Assembly: GCA_910589305.1 (NCBI GenBank) | Contig: CAJUTV010000002.1 | Location: 1 to 64,000 of the forward strand | Direction of reading: 5' to 3' | Length of the DNA: 64,000 nt | From: an uncultured Lachnospira sp. | GTDB taxonomy: Bacteria > Bacillota > Clostridia > Lachnospirales > Lachnospiraceae | Shown: positions 1 through 9,700 of the stretch, piece by piece | How positions within the stretch are numbered: the first letter of the stretch is position 1 | Layout of the letters: each line of letters starts with the position of its first letter | Program-made: the position numbers and the translations under genes | Notes under the pieces: model-generated | Told to the model about the DNA's origin: nothing | Databases searched by the model: none | What the model saw: the letters and a program-made list of their open reading frames with translations, nothing else

Positions 1-20
1 AAAGTCTTGAACAAGACTTT
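1..20 (+). terminator. Perfect hairpin at the window edge
   Basis: AAAGTCTT (1-8) pairs with AAGACTTT (13-20) around a GAAC loop. No T-run follows. It may be the terminator of a gene lying outside the window. Confidence 0.3.
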
Positions 21-125
21 CATGTATGGTATAGTTAATATGCAGTTTTGATGGAACAATTTTTGCTTGCAATAAAATTATAAGGAAGCAGATATTGAAA
101 AAAGTCATACTATAATTATATTTAT

Positions 126-196
126 AGGGGTGTGGTGAAGTGGTATCATAGGGGTCTCCAAAACCTTTGGTGGGAGTTCGATTCTCTCCACCCCTG
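126..196 (+). tRNA. tRNA-Trp (anticodon CCA)
   Basis: Cloverleaf of 71 nt read by eye. The acceptor stem AGGGGTG (126-132) pairs with CACCCCT (189-195) and the discriminator is G196. The anticodon stem GGGGT/ACCTT encloses the loop CTCCAAA with anticodon CCA at 158-160. The T-arm has GGGAG/CTCTC around TTCGATT. CCA is not encoded after the discriminator. A TATAAT at 111-116 lies about 10 bases upstream and could be its -10 element, but no well-spaced -35 is visible. It stands alone. Confidence 0.95.
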
Positions 197-208
197 TTAC
201 ATATTATT

Positions 209-309
209 AGAGGGCTGTTGCATTAAGGGATAAAACACAATATATAGTATTTATTTTATATGAAAGTGCTGTGTCTTGTGAGAGATTTCTTAATGCTGCA
301 GCCTCTTTT
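209..309. repeat. Long terminal inverted repeat, possible MITE or very large hairpin
   Basis: Bases 209-227 (start AGAGGGCTGTTGC) are a near-perfect inverted match to 289-309 (end GCAGCCTCTTT). They enclose about 60 nt of A/T-rich sequence, within which AACACA and TGTGT can also pair. The right arm ends in TTTT. The layout fits either a short non-autonomous element beside a tRNA or a long read-through terminator. No second copy was recognised in this window. Confidence 0.4.
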
Positions 310-381
310 AGTGAATATAACAGAATATAGAAATATTTTAACAAAGTCTTAAAGTATAATACGAAAGGAGTATTATGTAGT

Positions 382-645
382 ATGGAAGGAAAAGTTGTTT
401 TAAAATCAAAGCCTATACGTGATACAACTGTATTATGTGAAACGGTTGAATGCAGTTTTAATGACAGAGGATTGTGTGAAGCTGATTCAATAGCTATTAT
501 AGACGGTAAATGTGGTCTTAATACAACAAGACCTGAAGCCTATAATGAAAGTGAAGATGTAATTGCACAATCAAAAACACCAAAAGAAGAAACTAATTCA
601 AAGAAACGAAGAGTAAGAGTTTTTGCAGGAACAGATTGGTGTTAA
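382..645 (+). CDS. Small Cys-rich protein, DUF1540-like
   Basis: 87 residues. Residues 19-44 show a C-x4-C-x-FN-x4-C-x-A-x2-I-x-I-x3-C pattern, like the short cysteine motif of DUF1540 proteins, which occur in one or two copies in spore-forming Firmicutes. Function is unknown; metal binding by the cysteines is inference. The second half is charged and low-complexity (KTPKEETNSKKRRVRV) and the chain ends in a further cysteine. The start is supported by AAAGGAG about 12 bases upstream. It is monocistronic: tRNA-Trp lies before it and a hairpin terminator at 754-783 follows. No signal peptide or membrane segment. Confidence 0.65.
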   Translation: MEGKVVLKSKPIRDTTVLCETVECSFNDRGLCEADSIAIIDGKCGLNTTRPEAYNESEDVIAQSKTPKEETNSKKRRVRVFAGTDWC

Positions 646-753
646 TAATACATTAAATATTTCTTTACAAATATTTCATTAATAACATATTGATTTTTTG
701 AAATACTCTTGATACTATCATACTATAAAGATGTCATAAAATATACATAATTA

Positions 754-783
754 AAGCCTGCATTGTTTTATTGGTGCAGGCTT
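754..783 (+). terminator. Hairpin terminator after the DUF1540-like gene
   Basis: AAGCCTGCA (754-762) pairs with TGCAGGCTT (775-783), nine perfect pairs with a 12-nt loop. The T-run is short, so strength is uncertain. Confidence 0.6.
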
Positions 784-819
784 ACTATATAAGCAAAAAT
801 TTTTAGGCAGATAATACAA

Positions 820-925
820 TCAAGCTAAAGTGTAGGTGAAGACGTCCGTTTTAATAGCACTTTGGTAGTTTAAACAAGTAGCGAAGTGGATTGCAAATAT
901 CCGTTTTGATAGACAGAGAAAGGAG
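820..925 (+). repeat. Dispersed structured repeat, 3' portion (copy 1a)
   Basis: Contains CAAGTAGCGAAG followed by the hairpin GTGGAT (886-891) / ATCCGT (899-904) with loop TGCAAAT. The same block recurs at 16088-16106 and 56222-56240. A partial duplicate of its 3' end, TCCGTTTTAATAG, lies just upstream near 845-857. The CCCCCACTT hairpin that precedes this block in the other copies is not directly upstream here; it is found about 440 bases downstream. Confidence 0.6.
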
Positions 926-982
926 AATTTACTAGACAAATTATGTAAAAATAATTTATTTCTGGTTTAGATAGTAAAATAT

Positions 983-1216
983 ATGTCACCATTAGTTAAT
1001 AGTAATACATTTAAGAAAAATAATGAACCTAAGAAAAAAATTAATCCAATTATTCCTTTAATATTTGTTGTTGTTTTAGCATTATTAATGATAGTGCTTC
1101 AATATTTTATGATTGATTTACAAAATGCAATGTATGAACAACAATCACAGCTACAATCACAATATGATGAACAACAATCACAATTACAACAACAATCAAG
1201 TAGTGAGACAAAATAA
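983..1216 (+). CDS. Small membrane protein with Gln-rich coiled-coil tail
   Basis: 77 residues. A basic N-terminus (KKNNEPKKK) is followed by one hydrophobic segment at about residues 24-44. After it comes a polar tail rich in Gln and Ser with an internal repeat (EQQSQLQSQYD / EQQSQLQQQ) that is likely coiled coil. The expected topology is a single-pass protein with the tail outside. The only in-frame start is ATG 983, because a TAG lies five codons upstream. No good Shine-Dalgarno is adjacent; an AAAGGAG near 920 is too distant. Not recognised as a named family. It could be a poorly translated or decayed gene. Confidence 0.4.
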   Translation: MSPLVNSNTFKKNNEPKKKINPIIPLIFVVVLALLMIVLQYFMIDLQNAMYEQQSQLQSQYDEQQSQLQQQSSSETK

Positions 1217-1326
1217 ATGGTTTTGTTAGAATAATTGTAAAAGTAAATTGATTTTTAAGTTAAAATGTTCATATTTGTTCATATTAAAAGATAATAATCT
1301 AAAAGGTTGTTGAAAATAGAAATTGC

Positions 1327-1390
1327 AACCCTATCAAAGAAATCCCCCACTTTAATACCATAGAGGTAGAGGTATAGGTGGGGGAAGAAT
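1327..1390. repeat. Dispersed repeat, CCCCCACTT hairpin portion (copy 1b); likely bidirectional terminator
   Basis: TCCCCCAC (1343-1350) pairs with a GTGGGGGA arm ending near 1385, and inner AATACC/GGTAT bases also pair. The context TATCAAAGAAATCCCCCACT matches the starts of the copies near 15990 and 56110. It lies between convergent genes and touches the 3' end of carbamate kinase, so it may serve both as terminators. Confidence 0.6.
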
Positions 1391-2344
1391 TTATGCAGTT
1401 ATTGTAGTGCCGCTTTTTCCTGTAAGGCTTAATTTAGCCTTGTCAAGATTGGATATAATCGCTTTACGGTTTGAGTCCGCAGTTACAAATCGAATAGAAG
1501 CATCAACTTTAGGAAATGTTGTCTTAGCAGGAAAATGTCCAGCTTTAATATATTCATGAAGGTCTGATGCCGTTACAGTATCAAAAGCCTTTTCATTAGG
1601 GGTATTTTTTTCAATTGTAAGTTTGTCATATGCAGTGAGGAACAGTAACGTGTCCGCATCAATAAGTTCTGCAAGTTTTGCTGCTGCATAATCTTTTTCA
1701 ATAATAGCGCTTGCTCCTTTTAAATGTGTACCTTGTTGAAGAACAGGTATTCCGCCGCCGCCAGCAGCTATAACAATCTGGTCAGCGTCAAGCAATGCCC
1801 TTATAGCATCGATTTCATAAATATCAATTGGCATAGGCGAAGCAATAATTCTTCTAAATTTGCCTGGTTCTTCTTCAATTACATAATTTCCTTTTTCTTC
1901 CTCTGCTTCAGCCTCTTCTTTTGTCATGTATCGACCAATAACTTTAGAAGGTTCACTGAATGCAATATCAAATGGGTCAACACGCACTTGTGTAATAATT
2001 GTAGATACTGTTTTATATATCCCTCGATTTAAAAGTTCTTCACGTATTGCATTTTGCAAATCATATCCTATATACCCTTCACTCATAGCACCACATACAG
2101 ACATAGGGGCAACAGTTCTGTCGTTTGGTTCTAGTCGTGCAAATTCGGTCATGGCTGTTTGAATCATACCAATCTGTGGACCATTGCTGTGTGTAATTAC
2201 AATTTTATATTTTGCTTCAACTAAGTCTGCAATGGCGGAGGCAGCCTTTTTTACATTAGCCTGTTGTTCAGGAAATGTACTTCCAAATGCGTTCCTTCCT
2301 AATGCAACTACAATTCTTTTATTATTTATAATTTTATTATCCAT
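1391..2344 (-). CDS. arcC: Carbamate kinase
   Basis: 317 residues, usual family length. It catalyses reversible phosphoryl transfer between carbamoyl phosphate plus ADP and carbamate plus ATP, usually the ATP-yielding last step of the arginine deiminase or related pathways, in the cytosol. Visible family blocks are APMSVCGAMSEGYIGYDLQ, the IVIAAGGGGIPV nucleotide-site segment, and the C-terminal PKVDASIRFV and GKSGTTI. The first motif reads VVALGRNAFG rather than the common GGNALG. The start was set at ATG 2344 because GGAG lies six bases upstream; an ATG 12 bases earlier overlaps that Shine-Dalgarno. No arcA or arcB is adjacent, so the source of carbamoyl phosphate is not evident. A minus-strand promoter is visible at 2448-2476. 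Confidence 0.9.
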   Translation of the reverse strand: MDNKIINNKRIVVALGRNAFGSTFPEQQANVKKAASAIADLVEAKYKIVITHSNGPQIGMIQTAMTEFARLEPNDRTVAPMSVCGAMSEGYIGYDLQNAIREELLNRGIYKTVSTIITQVRVDPFDIAFSEPSKVIGRYMTKEEAEAEEEKGNYVIEEEPGKFRRIIASPMPIDIYEIDAIRALLDADQIVIAAGGGGIPVLQQGTHLKGASAIIEKDYAAAKLAELIDADTLLFLTAYDKLTIEKNTPNEKAFDTVTASDLHEYIKAGHFPAKTTFPKVDASIRFVTADSNRKAIISNLDKAKLSLTGKSGTTITA

Positions 2345-2447
2345 AATGAACTCCATTCCGCCAATTTATATGGCTGTAAATATTGTCTGCACATAAGCTG
2401 TTCTATAAGGAAATTCACGTTCCATAAGCCCAAGCATATAATAAACC

Positions 2448-2476
2448 ATTATAAAATATATTGTGTTGAAAATCAA
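2448..2476 (-). promoter_or_regulatory. Promoter of carbamate kinase
   Basis: On the minus strand TTGATT (2476-2471), 17 bases, then TATAAT (2453-2448). It predicts a leader of about 95 bases. Otherwise I see nothing coding in the 330-base gap between arcC and the protease gene. Confidence 0.65.
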
Positions 2477-2674
2477 TGAAAATATGGAATGGCGAAAATG
2501 TGTATATTATTTTACAGTATATGTAAATGAAATAAAAAGTAATGTTATATGTTATAGGTCATTTTTTAAGCAAGCAGTGTGAAAAATAAATTGTTTCATA
2601 AGTTAAATAAAATTTAGCTAACAAATTTGTGCTTATGCTTAAATTTGAAAGTTGAACAAGAATGGAGGATTTAT

Positions 2675-3493
2675 ATGGCAATTACTGTAGCAGTATTAGA
2701 TACTGGAATATATAGACATATTGATTTTGGAGATAGAATTGTAGGATTTGTGGATTGTGTCAATGAAAAAAATTATATTTATGATGATTCAGGACATGGT
2801 ACACATGTTTCAGGAATTATTGCAGGAGATGGTACTGCTTCCCATAAAAAATATAGAGGTATAGCACCAAATGCTTGTATAGCTGCTGTTAAAGTGTTGG
2901 ATAACAGAGGAAATGGCATTGTTTCTAATGTATTAAAAGGGACAGAATGGATATTAGAAAATAAAGAGCGATTAGATATTAAAATTGTTAATGTATCTTT
3001 TGGTACAACAGGAAGCAATGATTATAAAACAAGAGTGTTAGTTAATGCAGTAGAAAATATGTGGGATGAAGGGTTGATTGTGGTGGCAGCCGCAGGAAAT
3101 AATGGACCTATGCCAGGAAGTATCACGGCACCAGGTATTAGCTGTAAAATTATAACTGTAGGGGCATATGATGATATTCGTTTTCATTCAGGCAGAGGAC
3201 CTATTAAGGAATGTGATATTAAACCAGAAGTTGTTGTTACAGGAACAAATATTGTTGCTTGTACCAATATGAAAAATAAATATTCATCAAAAAGCGGTAC
3301 ATCAATGTCAACACCTATTGTTAGCGGTGCCATTGCAAGGCTTATGGAACATGACCCTTATTTGACGCCAGAGGAGGTAAAACATTGGCTTCGAGCTTGC
3401 TGTGAGCCTGTTATAGAAAATGATATAGAAAAATATGACAGAGATAAGTATGGCTGGGGAAAATTAAATATGGCAAAATTTGTGATGGGATAA
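2675..3493 (+). CDS. Subtilisin-like serine protease (S8), intracellular type
   Basis: 272 residues. Catalytic triad by sequence: Asp9 in VAVLDTG, His41 in DDSGHGTHVSG, Ser210 in SKSGTSMSTP. The oxyanion Asn is 142 in AAAGNNGP. There is no signal peptide and almost no propeptide, since the Asp motif begins at residue 5. It therefore resembles intracellular subtilisins rather than secreted S8 enzymes, and a cytosolic protein-turnover role is inferred. ATG 2675 was chosen for its TGGAGGA eight bases upstream; an upstream in-frame start at 2627 would only add a non-conserved extension. Monocistronic. It is followed by two mutually exclusive hairpins (3498-3537). Confidence 0.85.
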   Translation: MAITVAVLDTGIYRHIDFGDRIVGFVDCVNEKNYIYDDSGHGTHVSGIIAGDGTASHKKYRGIAPNACIAAVKVLDNRGNGIVSNVLKGTEWILENKERLDIKIVNVSFGTTGSNDYKTRVLVNAVENMWDEGLIVVAAAGNNGPMPGSITAPGISCKIITVGAYDDIRFHSGRGPIKECDIKPEVVVTGTNIVACTNMKNKYSSKSGTSMSTPIVSGAIARLMEHDPYLTPEEVKHWLRACCEPVIENDIEKYDRDKYGWGKLNMAKFVMG

Positions 3494-3497
3494 TATT

Positions 3498-3537
3498 AAA
3501 TACCTCATGGTTTGCGGCGAGGTATTTGCCCCTCGCC
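3498..3537 (+). terminator. Two overlapping, mutually exclusive hairpins
   Basis: AAATACCTC (3498-3506) pairs with GAGGTATTT (3519-3527). Alternatively GGCGAGG (3516-3522) pairs with CCTCGCC (3531-3537). The two share the GAGG strand, so only one can form. Neither is followed by a T-run. Confidence 0.45.
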
Positions 3538-3685
3538 ATCGTTGCCAAATGGACATGTTAAAATGTTTGTTGACAGGGTGACTGTAAAATAAAAAATAAA
3601 TTATGGTCTTTACATTTTAGGTATGAAGTTATATACTATAAAAAAAGAAGTTAAAGTCATAGTTGTATGCAATGGGAGGGGTATT

Positions 3686-6466
3686 ATGGCAAAAAATAGG
3701 AGGTTGACACGCACAATATTAAAGATAATAACAACATTATCTATCAGTATGTTGTTATTAATAACAATGTTATTACAGAGTTTTACAAAACATGGCAACA
3801 ATATTGTTCAAGCATATGAGCGAAGTTTGGAGTATCAATGGAATAATGCTATATATGGCAGTGGTACAAGTGCATCAAAGAGCAAAATTATTGGAAATGC
3901 TAATAATGGAAATGTTGTTATTGACAGTAATAGTGGAAAAATTGTTCCAGATTCTACGGATGGAGTTGCTTTCCATTATACAGCTGTTCCAGTAGAAACA
4001 AATTTTACATTGAGAGCAAAAGTTACAGTTAATAGCTGGACTTTTACAAATGGGCAGGAAGGATTTGGACTGATGGCAACAGATTGGGTTGGCGAACATG
4101 AAGGGATATGCTGGACAAATTCATATATGCTGGGTGCATCTAAAATTGATTATTATATTGATAAAAAAACTCATAAACCTGTCACAAACACCAATTCAAC
4201 ATACTCAACAAGAATTATGCAAAATATTGGTATACTTGGACAAGAAAAAAAAGGTGTTACATTAGATAATATTCAAGCACTTGAAGCCAATGATACACAG
4301 GCAATAAAAGATGATTATAGGTCGTCAAGAGTTCCGATGAATCTTATGGAAGATTATCTTGTTTCAGGTAATATTATTGGCAATGAATCCAATCATCTGC
4401 AAACAACAGTAGATAACCCAATAACACAAATGTATTTAACCATTCAAAAAAATAATACAGGATATTTTCTTCAATATGAAGACATGAGTGGATATGTATA
4501 TACGCATCAGTATTATAATCCAACAGCTCTACAAAAAATTGATACAGACTATGTATATGTGGGATTTTATGCAGCAAGAACAACAAATATAACTTTTTCA
4601 GATATAACCTTTTCAACAATTCCAGCTTCACAAGATGAGGAGGCAAAAGAGCCGCCAATTGAAAAGATAGCAGTTAATAAAAGTGTGCAATCACTGACCG
4701 CTACAGGAATAAGTGACTATAAACTTGAATTTACAGCCAATTGTGATGGTAAAATTTCTGTGTCAGACAATAGTGGCAAGATAATTGCACAAGATGTTAA
4801 AGTAACGGCAAATAAATCTGCATTTGTTGCGCAGACTAAGCTTGAAGAAGGGAAGAATGTATTTACTTTAATCTTTACACCAGATAAAGATTATCACCCA
4901 GATAATGATGTATATAAGGAGATGGAATCATATGAGCCTGTACAAGTGAAACACACCGTTACATATAAAACATATGGAAAACCAGGACAGGCAATTTATG
5001 TTGCTCCTAATGCAGTGGGGAATGGAAGTAAAGAAAATCCTATGAATATTTATAATGCAGTGCAATATATTCAGCCAGGACAGCAAATTATTCTTACAGA
5101 AGGAACTTATTATCTTAACAAAACATTAAATATAGCAAGGGGAATTGATGGCACGCCAGATAATCCAATTGTGATGATGGCTGACCCACAAACTTTAAGC
5201 AGACCTGTTTTAGACTTTCAAGGAATGTCATCAGGTATTATTTTGGGAGGAAGTTATTGGTATGTAAAAGGGTTTGATGTGACGCATTCACAAAATTCTA
5301 AAAATGGTTTTATTGTTGCAGGAAATCATAATGTATTAAATGAAATTCATGCTTACTATAATGGAAATACAGGTATTTCAATATCTAGGTATAAAGATAC
5401 CGATGAAAAAGAGCGATGGCCTTCCTATAATCTAATTTTAAACTGCACTTCCTATAATAATGCAGATATGGGGTATGAGGATGCGGATGGATTTGCTGCA
5501 AAGATTACATCAGGAGTAGGAAATGTATTTGATGGCTGCATTGCACATCATAATGCAGATGATGGCTGGGATTTGTTTGCTAAAGTGCAGATAGGAACGA
5601 TTGGCTCTGTAACAATAAGAAATTGTGTTGCATATGAAAATGGATATGTCATTAAAGATGATGATGGAAATCTTGATATCAATGGCAATCATAAAATTAA
5701 TGCAGGGAATGGCAATGGATTTAAAATGGGAGGCGAAAGTTTAAGCGGATATCATGTTCTTGAAAATAGTGTATCATATAGCAATAAAGCAAAGGGAATT
5801 GACGCTAATTCATGTCCAGATATTCAAGTGAAAAAATGTGTATCATATAATAACGGAAATGCCAATATAGCATTATATACAGGAAATGCACCAAATACAG
5901 ATTATAGTATGCAGTATACGATATCTTATAAAAATAATAATAATGTAACAGAGATTATTAGACCTAAAGGGACACAAGATACAAGTAAATATGATAATGA
6001 TACAAATTATCTTTGGCGCTGGACATCAGGAAATAAAGTTCATAATAGTGCAGATGGAAAACTTGGTGTGGCAAATTGGTTTGCTTCTTTAGATACGAGT
6101 AGAGAGCCGACTAGAAATGCAGATGGGACCATTTATTTTGGGGATTTATTTACATTTACAGACAAAGCGCCAGAAACCGTACGATTGAACGGTTATGATA
6201 ATACAAAAGGGATGGTTTCACCAACATATGATGTATTTCCAGATATTTATGGTAATCCTCCAACGAAAATTAAATATGGCGATATAGATAGGAATGGGGA
6301 AATTAATACACGTGATGCTGTATTGTTAAAAAAATATTTAGCAAAAATGCAGGTTATGATTGATGAGAAAGCTGCAGATGTCAATGTTGATGGCAATGTT
6401 GACATACAAGATGCTATTTTGTTAATGAAATATCTTGCTAAAATGGATGTTATTCTAGGAAAATAA
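3686..6466 (+). CDS. Secreted PL9-type pectate lyase with C-terminal dockerin
   Basis: 926 residues. The N-terminus is basic with a hydrophobic core (about 12-40), a likely signal peptide. An N-terminal laminin-G/CBM-like domain follows (about 50-330; GKIVP, FHYTAVP, GFGLMATDWVG), then a linker and a right-handed beta-helix (about 430-760). The helix carries the PL9 signature: DADGFAAK near 598, ADDGWDLFAK near 622 (calcium aspartates) and NGFKMGG near 679, whose Lys matches the catalytic Lys position of the family. It would cleave polygalacturonate by beta-elimination outside the cell. The last 60 residues form a type I dockerin with two duplicated calcium loops (GDIDRNGEIN, ADVNVDGNVD). ATG 3686 has GGGAGGGG upstream; a start 63 bases earlier lacks this. 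No cohesin partner is in the window. Confidence 0.88.
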   Translation: MAKNRRLTRTILKIITTLSISMLLLITMLLQSFTKHGNNIVQAYERSLEYQWNNAIYGSGTSASKSKIIGNANNGNVVIDSNSGKIVPDSTDGVAFHYTAVPVETNFTLRAKVTVNSWTFTNGQEGFGLMATDWVGEHEGICWTNSYMLGASKIDYYIDKKTHKPVTNTNSTYSTRIMQNIGILGQEKKGVTLDNIQALEANDTQAIKDDYRSSRVPMNLMEDYLVSGNIIGNESNHLQTTVDNPITQMYLTIQKNNTGYFLQYEDMSGYVYTHQYYNPTALQKIDTDYVYVGFYAARTTNITFSDITFSTIPASQDEEAKEPPIEKIAVNKSVQSLTATGISDYKLEFTANCDGKISVSDNSGKIIAQDVKVTANKSAFVAQTKLEEGKNVFTLIFTPDKDYHPDNDVYKEMESYEPVQVKHTVTYKTYGKPGQAIYVAPNAVGNGSKENPMNIYNAVQYIQPGQQIILTEGTYYLNKTLNIARGIDGTPDNPIVMMADPQTLSRPVLDFQGMSSGIILGGSYWYVKGFDVTHSQNSKNGFIVAGNHNVLNEIHAYYNGNTGISISRYKDTDEKERWPSYNLILNCTSYNNADMGYEDADGFAAKITSGVGNVFDGCIAHHNADDGWDLFAKVQIGTIGSVTIRNCVAYENGYVIKDDDGNLDINGNHKINAGNGNGFKMGGESLSGYHVLENSVSYSNKAKGIDANSCPDIQVKKCVSYNNGNANIALYTGNAPNTDYSMQYTISYKNNNNVTEIIRPKGTQDTSKYDNDTNYLWRWTSGNKVHNSADGKLGVANWFASLDTSREPTRNADGTIYFGDLFTFTDKAPETVRLNGYDNTKGMVSPTYDVFPDIYGNPPTKIKYGDIDRNGEINTRDAVLLKKYLAKMQVMIDEKAADVNVDGNVDIQDAILLMKYLAKMDVILGK

Positions 6467-6661
6467 AAAATATGTAAACAATAATGAGTGGCATATAAAT
6501 ATAATTTATTGTGATGAATAGATGTTATAAAATGAACTTATGAAAAAACACTTTTGTATATTTTTTAGAACATAATATAAATATATTGAAAAATTGTAAG
6601 ATTTCAACAAAAATATTGCAATAATATAAACATTTTGATGTTAAATTGCTAAAAGATATAG

Positions 6662-6697
6662 TTGACAATGATAGGGGGGTTAATGATATAATTAACC
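6662..6697 (+). promoter_or_regulatory. Promoter with palindrome over the -10, upstream of the wall-anchored pectate lyase
   Basis: TTGACA (6662-6667), a 19-base spacer, TATAAT (6687-6692). The -10 lies inside the inverted repeat GGTTAAT (6678-6684) / ATTAACC (6691-6697). A regulator bound there would block polymerase, so this is a candidate operator. The long spacer suggests a weak or activator-dependent promoter. The rest of the 304-base gap shows nothing coding. Confidence 0.6.
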
Positions 6698-6770
6698 ATG
6701 ATTGGACATGTATAGATTTGAGAGGTCTTAACGTGACAACAAAATTTTATAAAGGAGGGATAGCCTAATT

Positions 6771-9700
6771 ATGAAAAATAAAAAGGCAAAAAAGGTTTTA
6801 GCTTTAGTCATGGTCTTTATTCTTGTGGCAGCATTTGTGCCTATGGACTGGGCAAAGACAAATGTGTCAGCAGCAGGTACTAAATATGTATTTGATGCAT
6901 CAGCAGAAAGCAAAATAGCAGGCATTGACAAAAAAGCACCTGTAGAAAATGGTACATATGGTACAGATGGCTATTTTACATTAACAGGAACAGTTACTAG
7001 AGGAAACAGTGATAATCCGATTTCAGCAGAGTTGGCAAAAGGAGCAGAAGCGACAGAAGAAGCGCCAGCAAAGCAGAGTGGTGAATTAAAGTTTACTGTA
7101 ACAGGAACAGCTGATGTTGTAATTTCAGCAACAAGTACAGGTGGTTCTAATACATCAGAAGTTGTACTTGTAAAAGATGGCAGTCAGAGAATTAAAGCAG
7201 ATGGAGCAGAGAGCGAAGTTAATGCTGTAGTAGGAACAAAGCCAGCAACAGAGATAAAATATACAGGTCTTGAAGCAGGCGAATATTCAATATTAGTTCC
7301 ATTAGAAACGACTTATAATCGTGGTGTAAGAGTTATTAAAGTAGAAGTTGATGTTGTAGAAGTTGCAGCAGTTACAAAAGACTTTACATTTGATGCATCA
7401 GCAGAAAGCAAAATAGCAGGCATTGACAAAAAAGCACCTGTAGAAAATGGTACATATGGTACAGATGGCTATTTTACATTAACAGGAACAGTTACTAGAG
7501 GAAACAGTGATAATCCGATTTCAGCAGAGTTGGCAAAAGGAGCAGAAGCGACAGAAGAAGCGCCAGCAAAGCAGAGTGGTGAATTAAAGTTTACTGTAAC
7601 AGGAACAGCTGATGTTGTAATTTCAGCAACAAGTACAGGTGGTTCTAATACATCAGAAGTTGTACTTGTAAAAGATGGCAGTCAGAGAATTAAAGCAGAT
7701 GGAGCAGAGAGCGAAGTTAATGCTGTAGTAGGAACAAAGCCAGCAACAGAGATAAAATATACAGGTCTTGAAGCAGGTGAATATTCAATATTAGTTCCAT
7801 TAGAAACGACTTATAATCGTGGTGTAAGAATTATTAATGTAGTTGCAACACAGACAAGCGGTGGTGAGCGTCCAGACCGTAAAGCATGGGCAGATGTTGC
7901 TGCTCCTGCAATTGGTGATATTACAGCAAGTGGTTCAACAATCACAGTTCCATATACAATGGAAGTTGGTTATGATGGTGCTGACAAAGTAGTGGTTACA
8001 ATGGCAAGTGCTGATGGCAGTGTTAAGACAGCAACAGGTGCTAAAACAAACGGTTCTGTGGAATTTAGTGGTATTGCAACATCTGGCACATATACATTCT
8101 CAATTGTTGCTATGAGAGAGAATGAAGCCGATAAGGCAGGAGCAGAGACAAAGATATTTGAGTTCTTGCTTCCATTGGCAACACCACAAATTGGTTCTGC
8201 TACAAGTGTAGGAAATGGTACGATTGAATTAGAATGGGCAGCCGTTCCAGAAGCTACAGAGTATGAAGTTTCTTACAGCAGTGATGGCGGAAATAACTTT
8301 GGTGATGCAAAGACAACAACAGATACCAAATATCAGGTGACAGGTCTTACAGTTGGTGAAACATATACATTTAAAGTTGTTGCTAAGAGAGGCAGTGAAG
8401 TTTCACAGCCTGGTACAATTGTTGGTACAGCTACACAAGATGCACAGTCTAAGTGGGCAAATGCTACTTATGGCAATGGTGCAAGTCCTTCAAAGGATAA
8501 GATAACAGGAAGTGCAAATGATGGTTCAGTTACAATTGAAAGTCATAGTGGTAAGATTGTGCCAGGTTCTACAGATGGTCTTTCATTCCATTATACAGCC
8601 GTTCCAAAAGGCACAAACTTTACATTAAAAGCAAAGGTTACAGTAGATAGCTGGCTTCTTTCTAATGGTCAGGAAGGCTTTGGTATGATGGCTACAGACT
8701 GGGTTGGCGCACATGATGGTCTTTGCTGGACAAACTCATATATGTTAGGCGCTTCTAAGTGTGAGTATTTTGTTGATATGGAAACAAAAGAAGTGACAAC
8801 AAACACAGATTCTACAGTGTCAGCTAAGATTACGCAAAAACTTGGAATGTTAGCTCAGGAGAAGAAAGGTGTTACACTTGAAAATCTTTCAAAATTGGAA
8901 GCAAATGATACAGCTACAGTACAAAATGACTTTAAGGTATCTAGTGTTCCAGTGGATTTTGCAGAAGGACATCTTTATGCTACAGTAGATGAAAATGGCA
9001 AAGTAGTAGCAGGTACAATGAATACGATTGGTAATGCTGCATCAGAGGTGGCTGGTACAGTAAGCGATCCTATAACAGAAATGTATCTTACAATTCAAAA
9101 GAATAATACAGGTTACTTCCTTACATATACAGATATGAATGGTAACGAGTATACAAAGAAATACTATGAGCCAGATGCGCTTGAAAAAGTTGATACAGAT
9201 TTTGTTTATGTTGGTTTTTATGCATCAAGAAATGCAACAGCAACATTTTCAGATATTGAATTTAAGACAATCTTAGCTTCTGATGATGAAGCAGCAGAAG
9301 GTCGTCCAGTTGAGTATATTGCAGTAAATACAACAGTACAATCTCCTACATCAACAGGTGTAAGCGAGTACAATTTGAACTTTACAGCAAACTGTGATGG
9401 TGTAGTATCAGCAGTTAATGCAGCAGGACAGACTCTTGCAGAAGGTATTGAGGTAAAGGCTAACAAATCTGTATTTGTTGCTAAAGTTGAACTTGCTAAT
9501 GGCAAGAATGTATTTAATTTAGTATTTAAACCAAATGATGGTTATCATCCTGATAATGACCCATATAAGATGATGGAGTCTTATGATGAAATCACAATTG
9601 AACATATTGTAACTTATAAGACATATGGCAATCCAGGTCAAGCTATCTATGTAGCTCCAGAAGCAAATGGTTCAGGTAGCAAAGATGACCCAATGAATAT

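Noticed and set aside
1724..2162. Plus-strand frames opposite carbamate kinase
   Set aside because: No Shine-Dalgarno or family signal. The minus-strand gene explains the region.
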